Positions 9,477 to 17,613 of a stretch of 64,000 nucleotides of DNA are shown here, in pieces; positions within the stretch are counted from its first letter, which is position 1, and each line of letters begins with the position of its first letter. Below the pieces are notes generated by a model that was not told the origin of the DNA, made no database searches, and worked only from the letters and a program-made list of their open reading frames with translations. Location: NCBI GenBank assembly GCA_003214695.1, contig QCLI01000003.1:1-64000 (forward strand), given 5' to 3'. Source of the DNA: Prochlorococcus sp. AG-412-P08 (lineage in GTDB: Bacteria > Cyanobacteriota > Cyanobacteriia > PCC-6307 > Cyanobiaceae). Position numbers and translations under genes: made by a program.

Positions 9477-9743
9477 TCAAATTCTTTTTGATAAATGCAA
9501 TAGGAACGAACCTCCCACTGACGCATATTTTCACCTATCGCCTATCACTTACTAAAAGTAATCGAAAATTATTTCTGCAAGAATCAGGTCCATTTACCTT
9601 CTAAATCTTAAGCATTTATGGAATTATTTCCCAAAAAGTCCTTTTTTTTTAAATCTTAAGATTTTCTTCTACTAAAAACTCGCAACATGAGCCAAGTCAG
9701 GGCTTTAACACAGTTAAGTTAAACGAAAGTTATTTTTTTAAAA
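9477..9743. other. Intergenic region after thiS, no recognised gene
   Basis: AT-rich spacer of 267 bases. It holds a weak GGAA-TTAT-TTCC hairpin near 9620-9631 followed by a run of nine T at about 9643-9651, which might end the thiE-thiS transcript. The decamer aaatcttaag occurs twice, at about 9603 and 9651. I see no ORF or RNA gene with convincing support here. Confidence 0.35.
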
Positions 9744-9911
9744 GTGTCTACTTCATCTCAACCTGAGCCTCGCTCAATGAAGTGGGAAAGCAATGGTGAA
9801 TTAGCTCAACGTGATCTATCAGAGCTTGTAAATCGTTTGCTGGATGTTGAGTCGCAAACTCATAGCAATGAACTCTCTAGATTAGGGATGAAATATGAAG
9901 AACACGATTAA
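9744..9911 (+). CDS. Small conserved-type hypothetical protein, 55 aa
   Basis: A GTG-initiated frame, MSTSSQPEPRSMKWESNGEL then AQRDLSELVNRLLDVESQTH and a short tail ending KYEEHD. The central part is an amphipathic helix rich in Glu and Leu; there is no membrane segment or Cys motif. The internal ATG at codon 12 (MKWESNGELAQRDL) is an alternative start. I do not recognise a function. The composition (many charged residues, few rare codons) looks like a real small soluble protein rather than random sequence. It is flanked by a long spacer upstream and a second tiny frame downstream. Confidence 0.5.
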   Translation: MSTSSQPEPRSMKWESNGELAQRDLSELVNRLLDVESQTHSNELSRLGMKYEEHD

Positions 9912-9979
9912 TCTTGTGTTCAACCACTTGCAAACTTTATATTTGTGATCCAGATTCAAGAAACTAAGTAATATTTTCT

Positions 9980-10120
9980 TTGAAAAACAAAAGATCCAGG
10001 TCATTAAATTGGGTAAATACTCCTGTTATTGCAGAGGCATTGTCTCGCTATCAAGAAGGTAGATTGTCACGTTCAATAACTTTATGGCTTGAAGAAATTC
10101 TGGATTTAAACAGCAACTAA
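9980..10120 (+). CDS. Possible small protein, 46 aa
   Basis: A TTG-initiated frame reading LKNKRSRSLNWVNTPVIAEA, then LSRYQEGRLSRSITLWLEEI and LDLNSN. The frame is closed upstream by a stop at 9965-9967, so TTG 9980 is the only standard start. The coding look comes from the clean amphipathic pattern and a position tandem to the 55-aa gene. There is no recognisable domain. It converges on larB with 21 bases between stops. Alternatively this is non-coding. Confidence 0.35.
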   Translation: MKNKRSRSLNWVNTPVIAEALSRYQEGRLSRSITLWLEEILDLNSN

Positions 10121-10141
10121 CATCTCTGAATTCAATTATTG

Positions 10142-10804
10142 CTAATGAAAACTTGATTTAATAATCCTTAAGGCTGCCATAGCAGCGCCGTAACCATTGT
10201 CAATATTCACTACAAGTAATCCTGGAGCACAACTTGCGAGCATGCCTTGCAAGGCAGCATTGCCTCCCATGCTTACACCATATCCAACTGATACCGGCAA
10301 CCCAATAACTGGCTGAGGAATCAGTCCTGCAATGATTGTTGGGAGAGCTCCTTCCATCCCAGCACAAACAATTACAGTTCTAGCAGTTTTGAACTTATCC
10401 AATCTTCCTAATAGCCTTTGCAATCCAGAGACACCTACATCCATCAAAACCTCTGCTTTAACACCATGGCATCTTAATGAGACAAAAGCTTCTGCTGCAA
10501 CATTTAAATCACTTGTTCCACCAGTTACAACTAAAACCTCTCCCAGTGATTCATCTATGTCAAAGGATGGTCCTAATGTTAAACATGATGCTTGAGGATG
10601 GTACTTGGCTTGTTTAAAAGTCTGCAATAAAGTTTCTGCTTTTTCCTGAGTTAATCTCGTTACAAGTGCCAACTGAGAAGCTGACTCTAGATCTCTGAGA
10701 ATCCCAATAATTTGATCACATGACTTGTGTTCCCCCCATATCGCTTCAACCATTCCTAAACGACGTAAGCGATCGAGATCTAGGAGGGCTTCTTTTTCGA
10801 TCAT
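10142..10804 (-). CDS. larB: LarB-family protein (nickel-pincer cofactor synthesis; PurE-like)
   Basis: LarB proteins carboxylate and hydrolyse nicotinic acid adenine dinucleotide, the first step to the nickel-pincer nucleotide cofactor. Older annotation calls them AIR-carboxylase-like. The N-terminal ~85 residues are the helical LarB-specific part. The C-terminal PurE-like domain has VVTGGTSDLNVAAEAF, MDVGVSGLQRL, VIVCAGMEGALPTIIAGL and NIDNGYGAAMAAL. Length of 220 aa fits. It is the last gene of the ispF operon and overlaps its predecessor by 4 bases. LarC and LarE are not seen here, so whether the pathway is complete cannot be judged from this window. Confidence 0.88.
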   Translation of the reverse strand: MIEKEALLDLDRLRRLGMVEAIWGEHKSCDQIIGILRDLESASQLALVTRLTQEKAETLLQTFKQAKYHPQASCLTLGPSFDIDESLGEVLVVTGGTSDLNVAAEAFVSLRCHGVKAEVLMDVGVSGLQRLLGRLDKFKTARTVIVCAGMEGALPTIIAGLIPQPVIGLPVSVGYGVSMGGNAALQGMLASCAPGLLVVNIDNGYGAAMAALRIIKSSFH

Positions 10805-11256
10805 TGAGGAAAGAATTCACCTTGGGATTTAATAGGGAAAGGATTAATTCCTTCCCTACCAGTCAAATCACTCGCTATTGCTTCAAAGGCATTCTGAACA
10901 TGATCTATATCTTCATTGGGAATCATTTTCCACTCAGTGCGGCTAGCCCAACTGATAAGCAGGAGAGCCTCTTCTGCCTCAGGGTCCCACAAGAGCTGTC
11001 TGCCAAGAAAACCCTTTTGCTTTTTCAACCATGGCTCCCAACTCTTTTGTTCAGCAATTAACCAAGCATTTCGATCTTGATTAGGAACGTGTAGTCGAAG
11101 GAACTCAACAATCGGTTGACTAGAAGGATTCAATTCGAATGAAGCAGCAGCTAATGCAACTTGTGTATTACTGAATAAAGAGATAACTACAAAAAAAAGA
11201 GCTGAAAAACAATTGATCACTCTTCTAGATAATAATGAAAATAAAAAAAGCATCAT
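10801..11256 (-). CDS. TIGR03792-type cyanobacterial protein, probably exported
   Basis: A 151-residue protein with an N-terminal hydrophobic segment at about 14-36 ([17 protein letters not shown]), ending QVALAAA like a signal peptide. The mature part contains [20 protein letters not shown] and [20 protein letters not shown], typical of the TIGR03792 family. That family has a dimeric alpha/beta-barrel look (antibiotic-monooxygenase-like fold) but no proven function. It overlaps ispF upstream and larB downstream by 4 bases each, so it is translated as part of one operon. Confidence 0.8.
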   Translation of the reverse strand: MMLFLFSLLSRRVINCFSALFFVVISLFSNTQVALAAASFELNPSSQPIVEFLRLHVPNQDRNAWLIAEQKSWEPWLKKQKGFLGRQLLWDPEAEEALLLISWASRTEWKMIPNEDIDHVQNAFEAIASDLTGREGINPFPIKSQGEFFPQ

Positions 11257-11753
11257 ATTCTTTCTAATAAGACAACCGCGTGACTGCTAATCCCCTCCTC
11301 TCTACCTTCAGGTCCAAGCAATTCATTTGTAGTTGCTTTAACGCCAACTGATTTACAGTCTATACCAATAGAATTGGCAATATTTTCACACATCAAGTTG
11401 ATATGAGGCTTTAGTTTAGGTCTTTCAGCGATAACAACAGAATCAATATTTACCACCTGCCAACCTTCTATTTTAAGCAACTCTGAAACTTTCTTTAATA
11501 AAACCAAACTGTTTGCATCCTTCCATTCAGCATTTTCTGGGGGGAAATATTTTCCAATATCTCCTAATGAGAGAGCCCCAAGCATTGCATCCATCAAGGC
11601 ATGAACAAGTACATCCGCATCGCTATGACCATCCAGACCTAATCCAGAAGGATGTTCAAGTTTCACCCCTCCAACAATTAAAGCCCTATCAGGAACCAAT
11701 CGATGAATATCATATCCGTTGCCGATGCGGAGGTTGCACTTCGAGCCAGTCAT
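11253..11753 (-). CDS. ispF: 2-C-methyl-D-erythritol 2,4-cyclodiphosphate synthase
   Basis: Forms the cyclic diphosphate intermediate of the non-mevalonate isoprenoid pathway, needed for chlorophyll phytol, carotenoids and quinones. The zinc ligands are visible: GNGYDIHRL (Asp15, His17) and [18 protein letters not shown] (His51). The C-terminus [18 protein letters not shown] is the family's CDP-binding loop. The length of 166 aa is normal. First gene of an operon with the TIGR03792 protein and larB. In related genomes I expect trmD nearby upstream; here the two are separated by about 2.7 kb of accessory DNA. Confidence 0.96.
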   Translation of the reverse strand: MTGSKCNLRIGNGYDIHRLVPDRALIVGGVKLEHPSGLGLDGHSDADVLVHALMDAMLGALSLGDIGKYFPPENAEWKDANSLVLLKKVSELLKIEGWQVVNIDSVVIAERPKLKPHINLMCENIANSIGIDCKSVGVKATTNELLGPEGREEGISSHAVVLLERI

Positions 11754-11852
11754 AGCAAGGGATTACAGGTAATGGATATAGGTTTGGACACCGCTGGGAT
11801 TCAACAACAACATTCAATTAAGATTAAATATCTAGTATCTTGAGCTGTTCCC

Positions 11853-11858
11853 ATTATA
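11853..11858 (-). promoter_or_regulatory. Candidate -10 box for the ispF-larB operon
   Basis: The reverse strand carries a perfect TATAAT here, inside CGCTATAATGGG, about 95 bases upstream of the ispF ATG. No good -35 element is seen at standard spacing, which is common in Prochlorococcus. The only other gene nearby, the barrel protein at 11986, is transcribed in the opposite direction, so this box best serves ispF. Confidence 0.45.
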
Positions 11859-11985
11859 GCGGAGACGATTGACTTTGAGAGAAATGTGCACGAAGAAGCA
11901 AAGTTTTAACCTTCACAAACTTATAAAAAATTTTTCTTATAGCTAAATTATTAAAGGTTATAAATTTAGCCTAAGAAATTAAAAG

Positions 11986-12672
11986 ATGAAAAGACACAAG
12001 GTCCTAAGTCTAATCAGCATATGTTCTCTTTTCCTCTTCTCTCCTTCCACAATTGCAGAAGAAAATGATAGCAAAAAAGGGGTTTATATTACTATCGGTT
12101 CAGGTTCTGCAAATATAGAAGATCAAACTTGGCTTAATAAAGATTCAGTACCTTATAAGGGTGATTTTAAGATAGATACAGGCAATTCAACTGAATTAGG
12201 ATTAGGTTATGACTTTGGTGAGAAGTATCGTTTAGAACTTACTTACCTAAAAAGTACATCTGATTACTATGGATACAATAATCATCTTGGAGAAGAAGGT
12301 GAAGCTTGGGGACCTGTAAAAGTTGAAAGTATTTTCCTAACAAGTTATAGAGATTGGTCGATTAAAGGTTCCAAGTTTTCTCCATACTTAGCAGCAGGAA
12401 TTGGTATTAGTAAAAGAGCCTTAGGTAATTTTCATCCTGATACGGGTGGATCCCATACTGCAACTCCACACCATAATATGCTTGCATATCAAATCAAAAC
12501 AGGTTTAAGTTATTTTATCAACACTAAATCTGATTTATTTTTTGAAGCAGCTTATAGAGATGCTTCTGGAACATCAACTCATGGGGTTTTTGGAGATGAT
12601 GACAATAATTTCCGCTATGAAAGAGGAGTCGCAGCTCTAGAATTTAGAACAGGTGCACGTATCAAATTATAA
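11986..12672 (+). CDS. Outer-membrane beta-barrel protein (exported, 228 aa)
   Basis: A signal peptide of about 25 residues (MKRHKVLSLISICSLFLFSP, then STIAEEN) precedes a protein made of alternating hydrophobic/polar strands. Examples are GVYITIGSGSANIE, STELGLGYDFGEKYRLELTY, SPYLAAGIGI, AYQIKTGLSYFI and DLFFEAAYRDAS, ending AALEFRTGARIKL. This is the pattern of small 8-strand outer-membrane barrels (OmpW/OmpA-like 'outer membrane beta-barrel' families). No enzymatic residues are recognised, so adhesion, small-solute passage or envelope structure are all open. It lies in the accessory interval between ispF and trmD, transcribed alone and divergent from ispF. Confidence 0.8.
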   Translation: MKRHKVLSLISICSLFLFSPSTIAEENDSKKGVYITIGSGSANIEDQTWLNKDSVPYKGDFKIDTGNSTELGLGYDFGEKYRLELTYLKSTSDYYGYNNHLGEEGEAWGPVKVESIFLTSYRDWSIKGSKFSPYLAAGIGISKRALGNFHPDTGGSHTATPHHNMLAYQIKTGLSYFINTKSDLFFEAAYRDASGTSTHGVFGDDDNNFRYERGVAALEFRTGARIKL

Positions 12673-13004
12673 GTTTTTAGATAGATTTATTAGTTATCGT
12701 AAATATATCTTTTGAGAAATTTTATTGAACTATTTACTATAAATTAGACATCATAAGTATTTATTTAGACTTTTATTATGGTTTTTCTATTTTAGAGAAG
12801 AACTCGGCGATAGAACTTTAATGATTGAGTTTGTTTGATCTGAAATCAATTTCACCAAGTACTATTTTCACGAAGAAATTAAATAAGGTTTTCTGGGATT
12901 CTTCTGTGACTAGGATTCTTTACTTTGCTGATGGTTACTCAACCTGGGATCCAACTGGGACTCTATTGTTCTATCACGTCAATCTTCAAAAGCTAGTCAT
13001 AGAA
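12673..13004. other. Low-coding spacer downstream of the barrel gene
   Basis: About 330 AT-rich bases without a supported gene. A 63-codon TTG-initiated frame crosses it (12825-13016, plus strand), but it has no start context and no recognisable motif. Its 3' end runs antisense into the trmD-tail remnant. It is most simply read as decayed or non-coding DNA within an accessory insertion. Confidence 0.5.
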
Positions 13005-13076
13005 TCAATCATCTAACCAAGGATCAGGAATGTAATATTCGTTGCCTATTCTTAACTGTGGGAAAGCTTTAGTCAT
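13005..13076 (-). pseudogene. Remnant copy of the trmD 3' end
   Basis: The reverse strand reads, from an ATG at 13076, MTKAFPQLRIGNEYYIPDPW then LDD and stop. The functional TrmD at 14438-15235 ends SLPIGSECDIPDPWLED and stop. Aligned from QLRIGNE / SLPIGSE to the stop, 11 of 17 residues agree, including the IPDPWL block and the final D-stop, and the remnant is in the same orientation as trmD. Only this tail survives; upstream sequence is not recognisably TrmD. It is interpreted as a displaced or duplicated trmD 3' end, with the methyltransferase gene sitting between the two copies. Translation as a 23-residue peptide is unlikely. Confidence 0.65.
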
Positions 13077-13248
13077 GTTTTAAGGTAGCTGGTTTGAATA
13101 GTTCCAAGCTAGAAATCACTGACTCAAAGCAATATAAATAATCCTTTGCCCTAAAACCTTTAGAAAATATTTCAGGCGAATTTCTCAAAAAAACCTTTTA
13201 AGTAACATATGAATAAATGTCAAATAGAACCTAAAGGTTTGATTATAC

Positions 13249-14232
13249 TTATTTAGTTAAAATACAATTAATTCGTCCCAAAAACAATTCATTTAAAAAG
13301 GGTACATAGGCAAAAGGAGTTAAGAGCTTGCTTAAAACTTTAAATACGAGCCATTCAGATTTTCTTCCATCCGTTAATATGGGTTTGATTTTATATTCTT
13401 TAGAAGTCCAACTCTGATTAAGAATCAATGATTTAAAGTCCTTAATAGATGTTCCATTTAAGCTAAATAACTTTTCCCAAGTCCTTAGAGGGAAAGCTAC
13501 AGGTCTATACCAATAAGAATCAGGTGCTCTTTGTTCTATTATTTCATTATAAGCTTCAGCAATTATTTCTCCTGAGAAAAGCCATTGTAATGCCTGTGCA
13601 TTTGTCACCATGCCTAAATGAGCTTCTAATGGCTGCATGTATTGAGGGAAAGCTACACATAGCTTGCCACCTTTTTTCAAAACTCTATAACATTCATTTA
13701 GGACCATTCCTAAGTCTTGAACATGTTCAAAGACATCTGTTGACACAATAAAATCCAATGAATTAGATTCATAAGGTAATTTCTCACCAAAGCCTGTTTT
13801 AAAATAAACATTGTTAGCATTAACACTTTTCGCAAATTCTTCAGAAGCAAGCTGAAATATAGGGTTTATGTCTAAACCAAACCCTTTTGATAGTTTATAC
13901 TTTTCAGTCCAAGCAGTTACACGCCCACCAGTAAAGGATCCTAAATCTAAAAGCGTTTTACCTTTAAGAGATTCCTCAGTTATTCTAGAAAAAAAATACT
14001 GTCTTATCCAGCTTATTTGGTTATTTTTCTCCCATTCATAGGAAGCTAAAGAAGATGAATATCTTACATTTCTTTGGTAATCGACTGTACCTTTGATATA
14101 TTCGTTTGTATTAAATATTTCCCACAAATGAGGATCAAGGGGGTCTGGATAAGCTGGAAATATTTCCATTATTTTCTTACATATATTTTTTCTTATTGGC
14201 ATATGAGTTAAATTAAAAGGGATTTCTATCAA
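13249..14232 (-). CDS. Class I SAM-dependent methyltransferase
   Basis: A 327-residue protein with a Methyltransf_11-type Rossmann domain. Motif I is LLDLGSFTGGR at 94-104, an acidic residue closes the next strand (GFGLDINP, 117-124), and the post-motif block IVSTDVFEHVQDLGMVLNEC runs from 162, followed by YRVLKKGGKLCVAFPQY. The N-terminal ~90 residues and C-terminal ~120 residues match no domain I know. The substrate is unknown; proteins of this shape often act in cell-surface glycan or lipid modification. It lies alone between two copies of the trmD 3' end and looks acquired. The flanking spacers are unusually long for this genome. Confidence 0.85.
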   Translation of the reverse strand: MIEIPFNLTHMPIRKNICKKIMEIFPAYPDPLDPHLWEIFNTNEYIKGTVDYQRNVRYSSSLASYEWEKNNQISWIRQYFFSRITEESLKGKTLLDLGSFTGGRVTAWTEKYKLSKGFGLDINPIFQLASEEFAKSVNANNVYFKTGFGEKLPYESNSLDFIVSTDVFEHVQDLGMVLNECYRVLKKGGKLCVAFPQYMQPLEAHLGMVTNAQALQWLFSGEIIAEAYNEIIEQRAPDSYWYRPVAFPLRTWEKLFSLNGTSIKDFKSLILNQSWTSKEYKIKPILTDGRKSEWLVFKVLSKLLTPFAYVPFLNELFLGRINCILTK

Positions 14233-14437
14233 TTATAAACATTAAAATTAATTTTTCTTGAATTTTAGCTAACAGACTCGAACTGATAACTGACTGCTCA
14301 AAACATGTCCAAATCATTATCAACGTCTTAAACCGGCTAACTTCTCACTGGTAAGAATTACTTAATTTAATTCTCAATACAGTCTGAACTCAATCTATAA
14401 CTCCCTACTTATCATTCGTTAAAAGATTGTCGGAGCC

Positions 14438-15235
14438 TCAATCCTCAAGCCAAGGGTCTGGAATGTCGCATTCGCTCCCTATTGGCAAGCTCAAGCTAAG
14501 TGAAGCAGATGAATTTTTCCTAGAATTATACGATGTCTCTTTTTCTTGAATCCATTGTTCATAAAGTTCAGGTCTTCGTGCCCTAGTTCTTAATTCCCTT
14601 TGAGTTTGTCGCCATTTCTTAATCTCTGAATGATTACCGCTTAGTAAAACCATCGGAACTTCAAGATTTCTAAACCTCGCAGGACGAGTGTACTGAGGAT
14701 GTTCAAGTAGTAAGTCTGAATGACTTTCTTCCACTAATGATTCTGAGCTTCCGATCGTCCCTGGGAGCAATCTTATAACTCCATTAATAATTGACATTGC
14801 AGCTAGTTCTCCTCCGGTCATCACAAAATCACCTAAGGAAATCTCTTCATCAGCAAGAGTTCTAATACGCTCATCAAAACCCTCATATTGACCACAAATA
14901 AAAACAAGCTGGTCATATTGTGTGGCCCAATTAAGGAATTTTTTTTGCGATGGGCGACGACCCTGTGGTGTCATCATCAACACTCTTCTCTTTGGCAAAA
15001 CAGGAATCGCGTCAAAAGCCCTGAAGAAAGGCTCAGGCTTAAGGACCATTCCGGCACCTCCGCCATATGGCTCATCGTCTACTTGGCGATAGCTGTCTTT
15101 TGTGTAATCTCTAGGATTAAAAACTCTAAGATCCGCAATTCCTGAAGACAAAGCTCTTCCAATGACACCGAGTTGAAGCAAGCTGTCAAAAGATTTAGGG
15201 AAAAGGCTCAGCACTTCAATTCGATATGTTCTCAT
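14438..15235 (-). CDS. trmD: tRNA (guanine-N1-)-methyltransferase TrmD
   Basis: Methylates G37 of tRNAs reading CUN, CCN and CGG, preventing frameshifts. The SPOUT knot region shows FICGQYEGFDERI near residue 113 and LGDFVMTGGELAAMSIING after it. The N-terminal RVFNPRDYTKDSYRQVDDEP and GGGAGMVLKPEP are also canonical. The 265-residue length includes a C-terminal extension rich in Ser that ends GSECDIPDPWLED; a degenerate copy of this ending lies 1.4 kb downstream. It starts 5 bases after the stop of era, so the two are one operon. Confidence 0.96.
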   Translation of the reverse strand: MRTYRIEVLSLFPKSFDSLLQLGVIGRALSSGIADLRVFNPRDYTKDSYRQVDDEPYGGGAGMVLKPEPFFRAFDAIPVLPKRRVLMMTPQGRRPSQKKFLNWATQYDQLVFICGQYEGFDERIRTLADEEISLGDFVMTGGELAAMSIINGVIRLLPGTIGSSESLVEESHSDLLLEHPQYTRPARFRNLEVPMVLLSGNHSEIKKWRQTQRELRTRARRPELYEQWIQEKETSYNSRKNSSASLSLSLPIGSECDIPDPWLED

Positions 15236-15240
15236 CGCAA

Positions 15241-16185
15241 TTACTTACCTTCATACCCTAGTTCAGTGAGTCTTCCTGGTTTGCTTCTCCAATCAGGAAC
15301 AACCTTTACAAAAAGCTCAAGATATACAGGGCCATTTATAAGTTTCTGCATCTGAAGCCTCGCTTCCTGACCTATCGTTCTCAGCATAGACCCTCCTTTG
15401 CCAATTAAAATTCCTTTCTGACTTTTACGTTCTACTAAAACAGTAGCCAATACAGCCGTTCTTTTAGAAAAATCACCTTTATTCTTCTTTAAAGGAACTT
15501 CTTCTATACGATCAATTTTTACAGCAACACTATGAGGGACTTCTTCCCTTGTATTTAACAAGACCTGCTCACGAATAAGTTCGCTTAACACAATTTCTTC
15601 AGGTTGATCCGAAATAATATTAGGCGGATACAAATAAGGTCCAACTGGTAAAGAAGTGGAAAGTTCCTCTATTAATCCATTACAACCTTCGCCAGTAATT
15701 GCACTACCACAAAAGATTAACCAATCATCACTCCCAATAAGAGTTCTATATTCTTTTATCCTTTCTTTCTGATCATTTACTTGAACTAGATCCCATTTAT
15801 TTAAAACAATAACGACAGGTATGGCTTGAGCCTTTAGTAAATTAACAATAAAAGAATCCCCTCTGCCAGGAGATTCACAACCTTCAAGGACCAGCAATAT
15901 CGTATCAACTTCACCTATGAGATTTTTAGAGCTTGCCACTAATCTCTCACCTAATAGATGGTGGGGTTTGTGAATTCCTGGCGTGTCAACAAAAACCAAC
16001 TGTGCTTTTGAAGTAGTTAAAATTGCTCGTAATCGATTGCGAGTTGTTTGAGCAACTGGAGATGTTATGGCAACTTTCTCCCCAACAAATTTATTCACCA
16101 AAGTTGACTTGCCAACATTCGGCCTCCCAATCAAAGCCACAAATCCTGATCGATAATTCTCTCTTGGGGGCTGCAAAGATGACAT
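15241..16185 (-). CDS. era: GTPase Era
   Basis: Ribosome-assembly GTPase binding the 3' end of 16S rRNA. The G1 loop is GRPNVGKSTLVNKF (about 16-29), G3 is DTPGIHKP, and G4 is NKWDLV. The C-terminal KH domain is recognisable in KGILIGKGGSMLRTIGQEAR near residue 260-279. Length of 314 aa is standard. Upstream partner of trmD (5-base gap). The start is opposite the 172-aa hypothetical gene, with about 50 bases between. Confidence 0.96.
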   Translation of the reverse strand: MSSLQPPRENYRSGFVALIGRPNVGKSTLVNKFVGEKVAITSPVAQTTRNRLRAILTTSKAQLVFVDTPGIHKPHHLLGERLVASSKNLIGEVDTILLVLEGCESPGRGDSFIVNLLKAQAIPVVIVLNKWDLVQVNDQKERIKEYRTLIGSDDWLIFCGSAITGEGCNGLIEELSTSLPVGPYLYPPNIISDQPEEIVLSELIREQVLLNTREEVPHSVAVKIDRIEEVPLKKNKGDFSKRTAVLATVLVERKSQKGILIGKGGSMLRTIGQEARLQMQKLINGPVYLELFVKVVPDWRSKPGRLTELGYEGK

Positions 16186-16234
16186 AAGCTAATTACCTTA
16201 CTCCTCTAGCCTCACTCCAAAAGAAAATAAAGCT

Positions 16235-16753
16235 ATGCAAAAGAAGAGTCCAAGTTTTGAAGAAGCAATAAATGCTGCATCTTTATGGTGTACCGCATGG
16301 GAACAAGGTGAGCTAAGTGATGAAATTTTAGCTGACAGAATTTCTGAACTATTAGAGACCAGGAATGGTAGTAGAGGTTTTTTTGCATTCAGTCTTTCAA
16401 GCAATTCTCCTCTGATGGACCGTCTACCTGATGCACTGATATTTCGACTAAGAGAAGCTGGTGAAATAGTTGTTGACCTCACAGCAAAAAACCTTGCGAT
16501 GAGTTCAGCCATGACATTACATCATCAACTTAATAAAAAACCTGACAAGAAAGCTGCATCTGAAAATATTCAAAGAAGATGTATAGAACTTTTAAGGTTG
16601 CTAGAACCACATTCTGTTAAAGAAAGACTCGAAAGTCTTCTCGAAGCAACAAATGGGAAAGGGAAAGATTTGGATTTTCTTAGCCGATGGAATTACGACG
16701 ATGCTCAGAAAAGAGAAATCGCTAAAGCAATTAATTCAATTCCTGAAAATTGA
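16235..16753 (+). CDS. Conserved cyanobacterial hypothetical protein, 172 aa
   Basis: A soluble, largely alpha-helical protein (EEAINAASLWCTAWEQGELS, LADRISELLETRNGSRGFFA, LEPHSVKERLESLLEATNG). No signal peptide, membrane span or catalytic motif is visible. I recall similar sequences next to era in marine cyanobacteria but know no function. The ATG start is preceded by a purine-rich stretch. It is transcribed divergently from era and ends at a strong palindromic terminator shared with the convergent Bax-inhibitor-like gene. Confidence 0.8.
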   Translation: MQKKSPSFEEAINAASLWCTAWEQGELSDEILADRISELLETRNGSRGFFAFSLSSNSPLMDRLPDALIFRLREAGEIVVDLTAKNLAMSSAMTLHHQLNKKPDKKAASENIQRRCIELLRLLEPHSVKERLESLLEATNGKGKDLDFLSRWNYDDAQKREIAKAINSIPEN

Positions 16754-16763
16754 GAAAAAAAAA

Positions 16764-16781
16764 AGAGGGTTAAAACCCTCT
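16764..16781. terminator. Bidirectional Rho-independent terminator
   Basis: AGAGGGTTAAAACCCTCT is a perfect 18-base palindrome flanked by a long A run on the left and T-rich sequence on the right. It can therefore form a hairpin plus U tract on either strand. It separates the convergent genes ending at 16753 (plus) and 16807 (minus). Confidence 0.8.
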
Positions 16782-16806
16782 CCTTTTTTCTTTGATTAAT
16801 TAATTT

Positions 16807-17553
16807 TTAATCTCTGCGCCCACCACCTTGAAGAGCAATGATCAAACGAAGTATAAAAACAAATAAATTGATATAAGTCAAATACATTCCTAATGCACCC
16901 GCAAGGTACTGCTCATCATTATATCTACGAGGCATTGTATAAAAATCAACAAAAGACATAGCAACAAAAAGAACCGTTCCAAAGCCTGCAATCATCAACT
17001 CAAAGCCACTTCCACCAAACATTCCAGGAGCAAAGAAACCTCCAATAAGTTGAACAACCATTGCAATGATTAACCCTATAAGACCTAATCCAACAGCCCC
17101 ACTTAAAGCCTGACCAACACTATCACTCATTTTTCTTCCAACTGATGAAGCTATGACAAAGGTTATTCCTGTCGCAAAGGCCGCTGTACCAACGGAACCT
17201 ATCCCTGCTGTCCCAATAGCAATAGCAACAATTCCACTAAGAGTAAAACCTGTTAAGAGACTAAAAGCAGTAAGCAATGGCAAAGCTTTTACATTATTTG
17301 CATTGTTTGCTGCACTTGTGGCCATGAAAAACAGAACTATTTCTGCGATAAGGGCTACAAAAGAAAGAGGTTGAAATAGAGCAGGATTAGAAGCCAAAAG
17401 AGACAGTCCACTCAAAACTCCCAGAGCAGTAAGGACCATCCCTCCACCAACATAAGGCAAAGCCTTATTAACTACATTTGGGCCGACTAAAGAACCTGAT
17501 TGAGCCTCGCGAATGGCTTGTTGAAAATTGCTACTAGCTGGCATATGTATCAA
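16807..17553 (-). CDS. Bax inhibitor-1 / YccA family membrane protein
   Basis: A 248-residue protein with about seven membrane segments, starting with VGGGMVLTALGVLSGLSLLA and ending INLFVFILRLIIALQGGG. The pattern and the acidic residue in the final hairpin region (DFYTMPRRYNDEQYLAGALG) fit the BI-1/YccA-like superfamily, which includes proton-coupled calcium leak channels and FtsH modulators. Met4 (MPASSNFQQAIREAQSG) is probably the true start, because the conserved part begins there. Exact role in picocyanobacteria is not known. Convergent with the 172-aa gene, with a shared terminator between. Confidence 0.88.
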   Translation of the reverse strand: MIHMPASSNFQQAIREAQSGSLVGPNVVNKALPYVGGGMVLTALGVLSGLSLLASNPALFQPLSFVALIAEIVLFFMATSAANNANNVKALPLLTAFSLLTGFTLSGIVAIAIGTAGIGSVGTAAFATGITFVIASSVGRKMSDSVGQALSGAVGLGLIGLIIAMVVQLIGGFFAPGMFGGSGFELMIAGFGTVLFVAMSFVDFYTMPRRYNDEQYLAGALGMYLTYINLFVFILRLIIALQGGGRRD

Positions 17554-17613
17554 AGTAATTAACTAGTACTTTGGCAGAAAAAAAATATTTGCGCGAATTA
17601 TTTTGTGCGGATG

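Noticed and set aside
12825-13016. 63-codon plus-strand frame in the accessory spacer
   Set aside because: TTG start without a ribosome-binding site, no motif, and it overlaps the trmD-tail remnant on the other strand.
11754-14437. Prophage or integrative element with its own integrase
   Set aside because: No integrase, transposase or phage structural gene is present; only the passenger-type genes and the trmD-tail remnant remain.
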